64,000 nucleotides of DNA from Bidens hawaiensis (lineage: Eukaryota; Streptophyta; Magnoliopsida; Asterales; Asteraceae). Position numbers and translations under genes: made by a program. The stretch lies in contig JAIQDT010000295.1 of NCBI GenBank assembly GCA_021521415.1, positions 248,001-312,000 of the forward strand, in the 5' to 3' direction. Positions 23,501 to 36,548 of the stretch are shown one piece after another. The notes beneath the pieces are model-generated. The model did no database searches and was not told where the DNA came from. It saw nothing but the letters and a program-made list of their open reading frames with translations. Positions within the stretch are counted from its first letter, which is position 1. Every line of letters starts with the position of its first letter.

Positions 23501-24618
23501 TCCGTTAATCTTCTCAACAACATTACATTTTCATTAGTTACCTCCTCATCCCTTCTTCTCAACACAACATTTTCATCCATAACCTCCTTAACCTTTCTTC
23601 TCAACTCAGCATTTTCCAACATCAAATCCAGATTTCTTTGGAATGTATCAACATGTGGACTAGTAGGTTCTGATGTAGGAAGTGGTTCAAATTCAGGTTG
23701 GTTTGTGGTAGGTAGTGGTGATTGTGTTTGATATGTAAATGTATCAGGTAGGCTCAAGGGTAGTGTTTGATGTGGGCTAGAAATGATTGGGTCTGATTGG
23801 TTTAGGCTATGAGTTGGTGGTGTCTGTGGTGGTGGTGATTGATGTGTGGAAGTTTCAGGTTGGTCTATGGTAAGGGTTTGAGGTGGTGTTTGATGTGGTG
23901 TGGTTGGTGGTGGTGAGTGTGGTGGTGTTGGAATTGGTTGTTCAAGTTCTTCTCTGTGATCCCCCCTGTTCAGGTGCCATTATCTCCATTTCTGAACCAT
24001 CTCCACCTTCATATCCATCATCAACATCATCATCATCAGAATCACCTTCATCACTCTCATCATCACCCCCTGCTTCCTCCTCTGAGCTCAGCTCAGGCAC
24101 AGGCATTATAGCCAAATCATGGTTTAATAACCAAGGTAAAATTTCAAAAGGAACATTTGAATTAAAGGTATTGGAGACACCATATTTCTTTATTCTTTTG
24201 TAAGCATCAGAGTCTTGCAACTGATGTGTGTCTCCAACTGTTGGTAAATCTTGTAGTTCTCTATTGAATATGATCTGCAGGAATCTTGGATATTGTAAAA
24301 ATCTCTTTCTTTCTGGTTTCTTTAGATTCCCTACTAATCCCTCAAAAATCATCTTGGAAAAGTTAAAGGGCAGATCAAAGATTATCGCAACTGTGCCATT
24401 TGCTAAATCATGACTCATCAGAGTCCATGATCCCTTCCTTGGTGTAAATCCATGAATAATATGATGTATTAAAAACATGTACAACATTTGAAACATACCC
24501 TTCTAAAACTTTCCATCATGGACATTACCTTGATACCCCATTGTTTCTTCAAAAATTTTCAATAAGTGTAATGTATTGAAGTTTATGTGATTGTGATCAT
24601 CATCATTCAGTCTTAAAC
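20557..24618 (-). pseudogene. C1 ORF3, main part (split by element B)
   Basis: Continues the protein begun at 36833. In order on the minus strand: N-terminal conserved domain (24496-23942, with RFLQYPRFLQIIFN and WLLNHDLAIMPVP), a Pro-rich linker (about 23930-23760), a coiled coil (LMLENAELRRKVKEVMDE near 23640), an acidic region, Lys/Glu-rich segments with the basic motif PKKKKRI near 21820, and a C-terminal domain ending in ALASVIQL-like sequence. It is broken by frameshifts at the G run near 23965, near 22440-22460 (deletions relative to C2), at about 22850, 21510 and 21006, and by a TGA at 20596 that C2 lacks. It corresponds to the third ORF of Asteraceae Sirevirus-like elements. I see no membrane segment or signal peptide. 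Function unknown; a nuclear role is suggested by the basic motifs. Confidence 0.75.
24614..24618. repeat. Target site duplication of B, left copy
   Basis: TAAAC, repeated at 36549-36553. C2 has a single TAAAC at the same place (about 48081), the empty site. Confidence 0.95.
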
Positions 24619-27600
24619 TGTAACGATTCCGACGAAACCATGTATACCCTAACGGTAGACGTTAGTTACGTCATATGTAATGTCGGGTACATGAGTTACC
24701 ATGGTAATTATACGAGAATACATGGTTCATTGTATTGATTGTACGTGAATATATAATTCATCGTATTGAATATGCGATTAATCGATCAATAGTTATTGAA
24801 ACCCGAACGAATCGAGGGTTCAATTATAGACGAGATATATGATATTTAGTGATTATACGAAGCATTAATGCTTCGGGATAAGTGAATTAAGGCACAGAAA
24901 AAGAATTTCGATTTAATGGTACGTCGGTACATTAAACGAAACCTTTAATAACAAACCAAGCAAGAGACAATCGATCAAACCGAAAAAGATGCGAAATTAT
25001 TAATAATATGATGTTTTAAGTTAACGAAAGTCATGGTTTGAGTTTTTAAAGTTCTTAAGTCGGTTTTATATAAATTTCATTTTTTAGCCGAAAAACGACC
25101 GTTTTAGCCTCGTTTTAAGCCGAATTAAACATTTAACCAAAAAACGAACTGAACCAGGTTATCCAAAACATTATCCGGATTACGAGAATCCAAACATGTG
25201 GCCTAAAATGAAGAGGTGGGTCCCACCCCACCCCTCCAAGAGACCGATCGGACCACCACCCCCACAAACCCACTTCATTTCTCTTTTTCACACAAACTCA
25301 TCCAACAATCTCCAATCCTCTCAAGATCATGATCCAAAACCGAGAGTTTTTAGCAAGAAAACAAGGTAAATAAGCGAGTTAATCACGTTTCCATCTTCGT
25401 TTCTTGAGTTTATTTGCAAGAAAATGAGGTTTCAAAGATGAAAACCGATTCTTGCATGATCAAGTGATGTATACGGGTTATACAAGGGATCTTGGTCCAA
25501 GAAAGGGGTTAAACGAACCAAGAACGAATTTTTACGGTTTAAATCTTTGTTTTTGTATCATAACCGTAACCATGAAAGAAATGGCTTGATCGTGAGTGTG
25601 ACTTGCTTGGTATTGTGGTATGTTGTTTGTAGGCTCTGTTTTTAGTGGTAGATAAGGCGGAAAGACGAGTTTGTAGCTTGTAGTGGCGGAAAACGAAAGG
25701 TATATTCGGTTTATGTTCGGTGTATGTGTTTTGGGACAGATTGTTGATGGTTTAGAGTTAGGTCATGAAATTTTACAGGGATGTTCTACACATGAAAATA
25801 AGAGTTCTGTGAATTTTTGATAATTTTTGGACAAAGGATGAATATTTGGTGAATTTAATGCTCGGTTTTGGCCAAAAATGGTGAAAAATAGTTAAATATC
25901 ATGAAAAATTCTGGAAAATTGCAGATAAGCTTTTTATATCATGTATAAGTCACACACAAAATTTGAGGTCAGTTGGAGAAGTCTAAGTAGGCTTTTCGGT
26001 TAAACGAGTTCTAGGGTGTTCTAGCTCGGTTTTAGTAAAAATGACATGTAAAAGAAGATTTTGGTTCTGGAAAAATTACAGGGGACTATGTGGATGGCAG
26101 GGGACATCCAGGAAAAATTTGGGATTTTTCTAAGATCGTTGGTATTTACGACATATTTAGTGTTTAAATGGTGTTTAAAAATAGATAAATAAATTTTAAA
26201 TATAGAATTAATTCTGGAAATATTTTTATAAAATTCCCCACTGTTAAAAAGTGATTTGTACAAAATTTCAAGATCCGAGAGTAAACGGATAAGTATTTGT
26301 GCTAATTATCAAACTTTTAAAGTTAAAACGCGTAAACCGGTGAAGTTCGCTTAAGCGAGCTGTATAAAAACCCTAAAAATGAACGATTTTCATATAAATG
26401 AGTTAAACAAGTAAAAATAAATCATCCGAAAGTAATTCGGATGATTTGAGTAATTTTAACCTATTTTAACAGTTTCCGGTACGCCAAAGACGGAAACGGG
26501 TCCCGCGGCCAAACGGGACGTCTAAACCGAGCTATAATTTCACATCTTTAATTAAATTATCAGTCAACCACTATTTTCGGGTCGTGTGTGACCAAACTCA
26601 TTTTTGAAACATAAAAACGGATAACCGTGCTAGGCACGCAAAACGAGAAAAACGACTAATAGTAGTTGTGACCATGGAACTCTAAACGACATCACAATCT
26701 GAGTCCGGAGAAGTGTTTCTGGGTTAACCTTGCCCCCAGAACGGGTACAGTGCTGGGTTAACAGTGTCCCCAGATGTACCAGTCGATACGGTTAAAAGAT
26801 TATATAAACAATAAGTGTATAATAACGATCTTAGGGATCATATTAGAGATTGGAAGCGTTAATTGATAATGATTGTTGTTACCTGCTTGCATGTGCTAAG
26901 GTGAGTTTCACGAGCCCCTTTTTACTGAACTGTTTTAAATATTTTCCTGGTGCGGAAAGCATGTTTTTATCAAAGTGTTTAAGTACATGCCGATCGCATG
27001 GAAATGAATGTATTTATATAATGTTTATTGTACGGGAATCGTACGGTAATGTATTAAGATGGTAATTGTCTGAGTTGCTAACAGTGTAAGGCCCGAAACA
27101 GTGTTCTGGGTTAACAGTGTCCCAAGAGGTTATTAAATGGGTTTCTGGGTTAACAGTGTCCCCAGAGGGTATTAAATGTGTTTCTGGGTTAACAGTGTCC
27201 CCAGAGGCTATTAAATGTGTTTCTGGGTTAACAGTGTCCCCAGAGGTTATTGGAAGTGTTCTGGGTTAACAGTGTCCCCAGAGATTATTGGAAGTGTTCT
27301 GGGTTAACAGTGTCCCCAGAGATTATTGGAAGTGTACTGGGTTAACAGTGTTCCCAGATAATATTATATTATGATATGGATTTATCATGGTGTACTAAAA
27401 TTGTGAAACTCACCAACTATTCGTAGTTGACCCGTTTTCTCACATGCTTTTCAGGTACAATTTAGATGAAGTGATTGCTTACGTGCTAATTGCTTGATGT
27501 GTGTAAGATTTGTGTGCGGGATGTTAGAATACATTATAACAGATAGAATTATGAATCGTATTGTATGATGTGTGTGTCACCTAGACGGTAATGAAAGACG

Positions 27601-27719
27601 AGATAATGTAATTTTGAAGTATATTAATGCATTCAGTTTTCTTTATAAACAATGTGGTTGATATCAGAGGTGTCTGTCGCATCCCATTTACGTTTCCGCT
27701 GCGGTTGCGGGGTGTTACA
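24619..27719 (+). repeat. B 5' LTR (3101 bp)
   Basis: From TGTAACGATTCCGACG to GGGGTGTTACA. Contains a tandem block at 27093-27356 (see separate entry). No reading frame of note. Confidence 0.95.
27093..27356 (+). repeat. B LTR: seven tandem CTGGGTTAACAGTGTCCCCAG units
   Basis: Units of about 36-38 bp, each with a small hairpin (TCTGGG, loop, CCCAGA). Two related units stand apart at about 26717-26780. The same block occurs in the 3' LTR at 35928-36187. Confidence 0.85.
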
Positions 27720-27724
27720 GAACT

Positions 27725-27737
27725 TGGTATCAGAGCC
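27725..27737 (+). other. B primer binding site
   Basis: TGGTATCAGAGCC five bases after the LTR. Confidence 0.93.
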
Positions 27738-30092
27738 ATTGGTTATAAAAGAATTAGGATGTCTTTAAAAGATACCTAAAATATAACCAGTAGCTCAAGT
27801 ATTATAGGATCTGAATATCAACTAATAATATATAGTGACGAGAGCTGGATGAAATTGGGTGGACAAGTGAGTTATTATGGTCCGGAACATAATAACAGAC
27901 TTGTCTGCACGAGGGAATTCAGGGGAAGTCACAGGGTACATTAATAGGTAAAAATGGCAACATATGTGTAAAGTATATAATATTATTTATGCGTGCTAAT
28001 GTGTATATATATATAAATGTGCATATCTTGTGGGTACATGTATTGAGAAATAGGACCCGGATAAGGATCCGGGGAAGGAAATAATAAAAAGTACCGAGGA
28101 TGCTGAGATTTCTAGAGCATCGGTTGATAATGAGTCTGACTTATCGGGCCACAGTTATGATAGTACCAAGTTAGATCTTCCATTTGACATTAACCAGAAA
28201 TATCTAGTAACCGTCACTCCCAACCAAATTGATGAATCCCTTACCCTACCAACACCGGTACCATATATCCTAATAACCCCAGATGTTCACCCGAACCGTC
28301 GACCCTCACGTACGGACGGATCCGTACCTGAACCCATTCTTATTCCATTAAGGTAAATAAATAAATAAAATAATAATAATAATAAATTTGATAATAAATC
28401 AGCAGATAAAAAAAATAATAAATAATGTGTAGAATTATATATATGTATTTCTCACTCTCAAACATATGAGTCATACCACTTCCAAATCGAGAATTACCGA
28501 TTTCAACGAACCTAGAACGCCTGAGGACATTGACTAAGCAAGTGATAGAATTTCCCATAATAGTAATTAATAATATTTGAAGGCAACCCATGTTGCGCGA
28601 TTACCTTGAACCTTGCAACTCCCTATGTTATCCTTATATCCGTTAGATGCCTACGCCCATGTATGCTCGAATAGAATGATTACCCATACACAAAGAGGTG
28701 TTGGAGTCATTATAGCATAGTTGGCTGTTCGTTCGTAGATGGTATACCGTGTATGCCGGATATACAAATAGACACGGATATTATAACTCCGTGGTACGTA
28801 ATCATTTGGTGCTCATGGTGAGCATGTATCGGTTATACTGACATGCAGAAGGATATTGAAATCATGAACATTAAACATTGATTTTGTTGAGAAAGATCTA
28901 TATGTCAGATGGTGACAAGGGTTATGAACCATATTTAGACGTTAACCGACGTCAGGTTAAGTCTATATGTTATTATATTTGTGGGACATATATACTAGAT
29001 GCCGGTATGTGTAATATATATGATAATATTTGGTGTGTATGTGTACCTGTTGTTATGATTGAGCTGGTAACGAGTTATATGGTGAGATTAGTATTGATTA
29101 CTGCGTACGGGATGAGTACGGCAGAATGACATAAAAAGAGTAACTCCAATGATGGAGATTGATATGATTCAGTTGATTGCTCAAAGATAGCAGATGATGA
29201 TACCGAATGTTGTATCGCAGATCACTGCTAGTGTTGATGCAAATGTGATCGCAGACTTATAGATCGAGCAATCACATGATTATGAATATTCAATTCTTAG
29301 TGTTATTACTAAGAGTGATAATGTCCCACCGGATACTATTGTGACCACAAGTATTAGTTATAAACTAAACATGAATAGTAGTCGTAATGAATTAGATCCG
29401 TTATGAAGGATATGTTGTTGTTTGTGGTAAGGAAATCATTAATAGTTACTGATGGTAAAGGGAGGAATAGATTAGCGAGTGGATAGAAAAGATCGAAATG
29501 GTTAAGGATATTGGTAAGATTCTAAAACATTGTGTAGTGAAATATGCTACAGATATGTTGGTAGATTATGTTGTGTCGTGATGGAACACGATGGTACAAA
29601 ATTATAGTTAGAAAATTTTTACTCAGATGATATGGTCAGAAAATAAAATTCTTGTGCTAGAGCACTTTTATTCGAGTAATTGAGTTCAGAGTTGGAAACT
29701 GAGCTATGGAAGATAGAAATGTTGTGTGCTGATCACTTAGAACACGCTAATCGTTTGAAGGAATTGTCATGTCTGATAACATGGCTAATTACTCCTGAAA
29801 CTAAGCGAAGTGAGCGCTATATCGGGGACTAACTCCATCGATAACGAGTATAGTCAATCCTGTAAAACATACAACCTTCGGAAGGGTTGTGTCACAAGCC
29901 AGCATTGATATATTTGACTCTATGGGAAGCGGACTGGAAGGACATTAGGTGAGACGTCGGGTGTTAAAGAAGAGAAGTGATAAAGGCATAGTGCAAGATA
30001 GGCCTTTGAATAAGTAGGTAAATCCTACAACCCAGAATTATACTAAGACTAGTTCTGGTGTGAAAACATGAACCGCATAAAAGGTCTTTTCC
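27738..30092 (+). pseudogene. B gag region, decayed beyond recognition
   Basis: Expected gag position. An open stretch at about 28100-28353 without a start codon, and short fragments later, are all that remain; stops occur in every frame. AT-rich simple sequence lies at 28355-28440. I cannot identify a capsid motif. Confidence 0.5.
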
Positions 30093-30880
30093 TAAATGTG
30101 GAAAATATGGTTATCGGCAGGAAGAAGAATGTCGAGTGATAGTAGGCCACAGGTGTAGTAAAGATGGACGTAATGCCACAATTGTAGAACCAAGTGAAGC
30201 CATGTGAACCGACAACCCCAACCCATTCGTGTACAACCACTCCGAACCCAACAACTTCAATAACAATCCATCCAAGAAATCAAATTATACCAAACAGTTG
30301 TACTTGTTAGGAATGTGGCAGTACAGAACGTTCAAGAGAAATTGCCCAAAAATGGAACCAAGGTGTTGTTGGAAGATGAACTTCATGACATGCATCAACC
30401 TCTGATCAAGCAAGGAGCCGTGCTTTTGGGAGTAATTCAAATAAAGCAAGTCATGATCCAAAAGTGGTATTAAGTACGTTGTAGTTTTAAATCAATAGAC
30501 TTCAGCGATATTTTTACGGTTGTCGATAGAAGTTAGCTCCTGTTAACCTCCTATCATTTGGAAAGATACCGATTAGTGAAACTATAGAACCCTATACTGT
30601 AGAATCGCTAACGGTAAACCCCTAATGGTTAACTAAATTGTTCGGAATTGTCCTATTATTCTAAACGATTAACCTTTCCTTATTGACCTACGACCAGTAA
30701 AGTTAAGAAGTTTGACGTAATAGTTAACATGGACTGGCTAACTCAACATGAAGCTGAAATCAAATATGAAAAGAAGATGATTAGAAGCTCTCCTTCGGAC
30801 GATGAAGCGACTAGATACAGAGAAAAGTGTACGGTATTATGTTACCACTCTAATCTCATCTTGAGATGTTATAATATTTA
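30093..30880 (+). pseudogene. B gag zinc knuckles and protease remnant
   Basis: PKCGKYGYRQEECR near 30095 is a damaged CCHC knuckle, with a second damaged one around 30305-30350 (FKRNCPK after a frameshift). Near 30670-30790 the frame reads FPIDLRPVKLRSFDVIVNMD then WLTQHEAEI, the end of the Ty3/Gypsy aspartic protease domain. The DSG/DTG active site itself is no longer readable around 30490-30530. Confidence 0.7.
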
Positions 30881-30889
30881 CGACAAGAA

Positions 30890-31690
30890 GACGTGGTGTA
30901 TTTAACAAACGCGATTGCCAAAGTATTTAAAAGAAAACATATAGAAGATATCCCGGTGGTACACAAATATCCAGATGTCTTCCCAGAAGAAATTCCTGGA
31001 TTACCGCCAACCCGACAGGTCGAATTCAGAATCGATTTAATAGCTCAAGCTGGCCCTGTTGCTAAAGCATCTTACCGACTTGCACCAACTGAAATGCAAG
31101 AATTATTGGATAAAGGTTTTATACGACCTAGTTAGTCACCATGGGGTGCACCAGTGTTATTGGGGAATGAAGGACAAAAGTGTTAGGATATGTATTGATT
31201 ACGGAAAATTGAATAAAGTGACGATCAAGAATAGGTATTCACTTCTTCGAAGTAAACGTTCTGTTTAACCAACTGCAAAGGGTGATTTAGTTTTAGAAAA
31301 TTGATCTTAGATATAGTTATCGCCAAATGAAAAAAATCCAAGAAGAGGACGTTGCAACAACAGCGTTTCGGACGCGCTACGGCCATTATGAATTCTTTGT
31401 TATGCCTTTCGGGCTAACAAATGCGCCGGCAGCATTCATGGAACTCATGAACCGAGTCTGTAAACTCTATTTTGACAAATTTGTCATAACATTCAGTGAT
31501 GATATTTTGATATATTTGCAACGTAAAGAAGAGCACGAACGACGGTTAAGAAAATTGTGGAAGTGTTAAAGCAAGAGTAGCTATACGTGAAGTTTTCGAA
31601 ATGTGATTTTGAATAAAGAAGGCATAATCCCTTGGTCATGTTGTAAAGCAACAAAGATTTCACAAAGATCCAAATAAGATAGAAACAATT
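30890..31690 (+). pseudogene. B reverse transcriptase, frameshifted
   Basis: Recognisable Gypsy RT blocks: HKYPDVFPEEIPGLPPTRQV (30961-31020), SYRLAPTEMQELLDKGFIRP (31071-31130), then a TAG; VRICIDYGKLNKVTIKNRYS in another frame (31183-31242); [20 protein letters not shown] (31379-31438); FSDDILIYL containing the catalytic DD (about 31492-31518). At least three frame changes or stops separate them. Confidence 0.92.
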
Positions 31691-31694
31691 AAAA

Positions 31695-32360
31695 TTGTGC
31701 CAAGCGCCGATTTTAAGTCTCCCCGATGGAGACGATGGTTTTGTTGCGTATTGTGACGCATCGCGTAAAGGGTTAGGATGCGTGTTGACGCAGTATAATA
31801 AGGTTATAACCTATGCTTCCCGACAGTTAAAAGTACACGAGAAAAATTACACTACTCACGACTTAGAACTGGGGGCGGTTATCTTCGCACTTAAAATCTG
31901 GAGACATTATCTCTACGGTACGAAGTGCACCATCTTCACCGATCATAAAAGTTTGCAGCATATATTCGATCAGAAAGAACTGAATATGAGGCAACGAAGA
32001 TGGGTCGAGTTGTTAAACGATTATGACTGTGACATCCGTTATCACCACGGCAAGGCTAACGTCGTAGCCAATGCCTTGAGTAGGAAAGATCGGGTTAAGC
32101 CATTGCGAGTGCGAGCGCTGGGGATGATAGTCCAGTTGAAACTTTCGGACCTGATTCGAGTCGCTCAACGTGAGGCGTTAAAAGAGGAACAATTGGAAAA
32201 GGAGGGATTTCACGGCAATGAGAAGAATTTCGAACGGCGCGTGGACGAAATTCTCTATTTCAAAAATCGGGTTTGGATCCCGACCCTCCATGACCTTCGT
32301 GATTTAATCATGGACGAAGCGCATAGATCGAAATATTTCATACTTCTGGGATCGGATTAG
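31695..32360 (+). pseudogene. B RNase H and start of integrase
   Basis: One open frame of about 220 codons. RNase [56 protein letters not shown] and the terminal [12 protein letters not shown]. It then runs into the linker and integrase zinc-finger region ([15 protein letters not shown]) and ends at a stop after GSD. This is the best preserved part of the B body. Confidence 0.93.
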
Positions 32361-33427
32361 ACTAGTGTTGATGCGAATATCTGAAAGGATCTTATTAATG
32401 GCTGAGTCGGAAAAAGATATGGATACGTATATTAGAGGATATTTGAGTTATGCGAGAGATAAGGCTGCACACCGAAAACCCTGGGGTACGCCGCTACGAC
32501 AGAAAATTCGCCAATGATAGTGGGAATAAATTACCATGGATTTCGGGACGCAAATTCCCAAGATATATCAAAGGCATGAGGTAAATTGGGTAATCGCGGA
32601 TCGATTAACCAATCCTCGCATTTCATCCCAAACCATGATGATTACCACAATGAATTCTTGCCCAAATTCCTGATGGTGAAATGATATCTCGTCGTGGAGT
32701 ACCATTTTCAATGATCTCAGATCGAAATAGTCATCCTACTTCCATTATTGGAAGGCGGGGAAGGAAGCATCGAGAGCTTGAAGCTTTCTATGGGTGAAGT
32801 AATTATCACCAATTTGTAAATTGAAAATGGGCGTCAATCAAGCCATAAGATTTGAATTGATTCGAGAAACAACCAATCGGATTTATAATATTTAAGATGA
32901 GTTGAAAGCATCGCGAGATTGGTAAAGGATTTATGCCAACGTTCAAAGGAAACCATTGTCCCAGAATAGAGGTGACAAAGTATTTTAAGGCATCACCTTA
33001 GAGAAAGGTGATATGAGGTTTGGCAAAACCGAAAATAGCTCCTTAATATATTGGGCCTCATGATACTATCTCCATGATTGGTCATTTAGTTTATCGATTA
33101 AAGTACTCTAGGGGCTAAGTACTATACAGGATATTTTACCATGTATACGGATTGAAAAGTGCCTAAGCGATGAGGCAACGAAAGTACTAGTAATAGAGGT
33201 ACTCATAGAAGACATGCTTGATATCATAACTAATTCCGTAGAGATAGTAGACGGGAAAAACTAAACAGTTTGGACATACCAAGCTTTATTAATTAAGATT
33301 AAGTGGAATTCACAGCGAGGACCAGATTATACTTGGTAACGCGAGGGTGAATTCTGAAGGAAAAACCCCCCACCTTTCTCTCGAAAGGAGATAGAGGGCG
33401 TGTAAAATTTCGAGGACGAAATTTCTT
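32361..33427 (+). pseudogene. B integrase remnant
   Basis: Scattered integrase traces in shifting frames: a zinc-finger tail near 32390-32500, the core near 32523-32720 (GVPFSMISDRN), and C-terminal traces near 33225-33330 (VEIVDGKN, then IKWNSQRGPDYTW). Numerous stops. The last part matches the usual end of these polyproteins. Confidence 0.8.
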
Positions 33428-33440
33428 AACGGGGGGAGAA
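33428..33440 (+). other. B polypurine tract
   Basis: AACGGGGGGAGAA directly before the 3' LTR. Confidence 0.9.
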
Positions 33441-36400
33441 TGTAACGATTCCGACGAAACCAGGTATACCCTAACCGGTAGACGTTAGTTACGTCATATG
33501 TATTGTCGGGTACATGAGTTACCATGGTAATTATACGAGAATACATGGTTCATTGTATTGATTGTACGTGAATATATAATTCATCGTATTGAATATGCGA
33601 TTAATCGATCGATAGTTATTGAAACCCGAACGAATCGAGGGTTCAATTATAGACGAGATATATGATATTTAGTGATTATACGAAGCATTAATGCTTCGGG
33701 ATAAGTGAATTAAGGCACAGAAAAAGAATTTCGATTTAATGGTACGTCGGTACATTAAACGAAACCTTTAATACCAAACCAAGCAAGAGACAATCGATCA
33801 AGCCGAAAAAGATGCGAAATTATTAATAATATGATGTTTTAAGTTAACGAAAGTTATGGTTTGAGTTTTTAAAGTTCTTAAGTCGGTTTTATATAAATTT
33901 CATTTTTTAGCCGAAAAACGACCGTTTTAGCCTCGTTTTAAGCCGAATTAAACATTTAACCGAAAAACGAACTGAACCAGATTATCCAAAACATTATCCG
34001 GATTATGAGAATCCAAACATGTGGCCTAAAATGAAGAGGTGGGTCCCACCCCACCCCTCCAAGAGACCGATCGGACCACCACCCCCACAAACCCACTTCA
34101 TTTCTCTTTTTCACACAAACTCATCCAACAATCTCCAATCCTCTCAAGATCATGATCCAAAACCGAGAGTTTTTAGCAAGAAAACAAGGTAAATAAGCGA
34201 GTTAATCACGTTTCCATCTTCGTTTCTTGAGTTTATTTGCAAGAGAATGAGGTTTCAAAGATGAAAACCGATTCTTGCATGATCAAGTGATGTATACGGG
34301 TTATACAAGGGATCTTGGTCCAAGAAAGGGGTTAAACGAACCAAGAACGAATTTTTACGGTTTAAATCTTTGTTTTTGTATCATAACCGTAACCATGAAA
34401 GAAATGGATTGATCGTGAGTGTGACTTGCTTGGTATTGTGGTATGTTGTTTGTAGGCTCTGTGTTTAGTGGTAGATAAGGCGGAAAGACGAGTTTGTAGC
34501 TTGTAGTGGCGGAAAACGAAAGGTATATTCGGTTTATGTTCGGTGTATGTGTTTTGGGACAGATTGTTGATGGTTTAGAGTTAGGTCATGAAATTTTACA
34601 GGGATGTTCTCCACATGAAAATAAGAGTTCTGTGAATTTTTGATTATTTTTGGACAAAGGATGAATATTTGGTGAATTTAATGCTCGGTTTTGGCCAAAA
34701 ATGGTGAAAATTAGTTAAATATCATGAAAAATTCTGGAAAATTGCAGATAAGCTTTTTATATCATGTATAAGTCACACACAAAATTTGAGGTAGTTGGAG
34801 AAGTCTAAGTAGGCTTTTCGGTTAAACGAGTTCTAGGGTGTTCTAGCTCGGTTTTAGTAAAAATGACTTGTAAAAGAAGATTTTGGTTCTGGAAAAATTA
34901 CAGGGGACTATGTGGATGGCAGGGGACATCCAGGAAAAATTTGGGATTTTTCTAAGATCGTTGGTATTTACGACATATTTAGTGTTTAAATGGTGTTTAA
35001 AAATAGATAAATAAATTTTAAATATAGAATTAATTCTGGAAATATTTTTATAAAATTCCCCACTGTTAAAAAGTGATTTGTACAAAATTTCAAGATCCAA
35101 GAGTAAACGGATAAGTATTTGTGCTAATTATCAAACTTTTAAAGTTAAAACGCGTAAACCGGTGAAGTTCGCTTAAGCGAGCTGACTGGTGTATAAAAAC
35201 CCTAAAAATGAACGATTTTCATATAAATGAGTTAAACAAGTAAAAATAAATCATCCGAAAGTAATTCGGATGATTTGAGTAATTTTAACCTATTTTAGCA
35301 GTTTCCGGTACGCCAAAGACGGAAACGGGTCCCGCGGCCAAACGGGACGTCTAAACCGAGCTATAATTTCACATCTTTAATTAAATTATCAGTCAACCAC
35401 TATTTTCGGGTCGTGTGTGACCAAACTCATTTTTGAAACATAAAAGCGGATAACCGTGCTAGGCACGCAAAACGAGAAAAACGACTATTAGTAGTTGTGA
35501 CCATGGAACTCTAAACGACATCACAATTTGAGTCCGGAGAAGTGTTTCTGGTTTAACTTTGCCCCCAGAACGGGTACAGTGCTGGGTTAACAGTTTCCCC
35601 AGATGTACCAGTCGATACGGTTAAAAGATTATATAAACAATAAGTGTATAATAACGATCTTAGGGATCATATTATAGATTGGACGCGTTAATTGATAATG
35701 ATTGTTGTTACCTGCTTGCATGTGCTAAGGTGAGTTTCACGAGCCCCTTTTTACTGAACTGTTTTAAATATTTTCCCAGGGCGGAAAGCATGTTTTTATC
35801 AAAGTGTTTAAGTACATGCCGATCGCATGGAAATGAATGTATTTATATAATGTTTATTGTACGGGAATCGTACGGTAATGTATTAAGATGGTAATTGTCT
35901 GAGTTGCTAACAGTGTAAGGCCCGAAACAGTTTTCTGGGTTAACAGTGTCCCCAGAGGTTATTAAATGGGTTTCTGGGTTAACAGTGTCCCCAGAGGGTA
36001 TTAAATGTGTTTCTGGGTTAACAGTGTCCCCAAAGGCTATTAAATGTGTTTCTGGGTTAAAAGTGTCCCCAGAGGTTATTGGAAGTGTTCTGGGTTAACA
36101 GTGTCCCCAGAGATTATTGGAAGTGTTCTGGGTTAACAGTGTCCCCAGAGATTATTGGAAGTGTACTGGGTTAACAGTGTTCCCAGATAATATTATATTA
36201 TGATATGGATTTATCATGGTGTACTAAAATTGTGAAACTCACCAACTATTCGTAGTTGACCCGTTTTCTCACATGCTTTTCAGGTACAATTTAGATGAAG
36301 TGATTGCTTACGTGCTAAGTGCTTGATGTGTGTAAGATTTGTGTGCGGGATGTTAGAATACATTATAACAGATAGAATTATGAATCGTATTGTATGATGT

Positions 36401-36548
36401 GTGTGTCACCTAAACGGTAATGAAAGACGAGATAATGTAATTTTGAAGTATATTAATGCATTCAGTTTTCTTTATAAACAATGTGGTTGATATCAGAGGT
36501 GTCTGTCGCATCCCGTTTACGTTTCCGCTGCGGTTGCGGGGTGTTACA
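33441..36548 (+). repeat. B 3' LTR (3108 bp)
   Basis: Same ends as the 5' LTR. Compared with it there is an extra 7-bp insertion near 35182-35190 (GACTGGT) and about forty substitutions by eye. TAAAC target duplication follows at 36549-36553. Confidence 0.95.

Larger units (their letters stand above)
24619..36548 (+). mobile_element. Element B: Ty3/Gypsy LTR retrotransposon (11.9 kb), body decayed
   Basis: LTRs of 3.10 and 3.11 kb, PBS, PPT and a 5-bp target duplication are all present. The order zinc knuckle, protease, RT, RNase H, integrase is Ty3/Gypsy. The long LTRs and integrase C-terminal WNSQRGPDYTW remnant fit the Tekay/Del-like chromovirus group, although I cannot see a chromodomain. 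It interrupts C1 ORF3. LTRs differ at roughly forty sites by eye, about 1.3 percent, while the body carries dozens of stops. Confidence 0.92.

Noticed and set aside
27725..27737. tRNA gene
   Set aside because: Only the 3' complement of a Met-tRNA is present; it is a primer binding site.
28100..28353. Captured host exon in B
   Set aside because: An open stretch without start codon in the gag position; more likely decayed gag. No family recognised.
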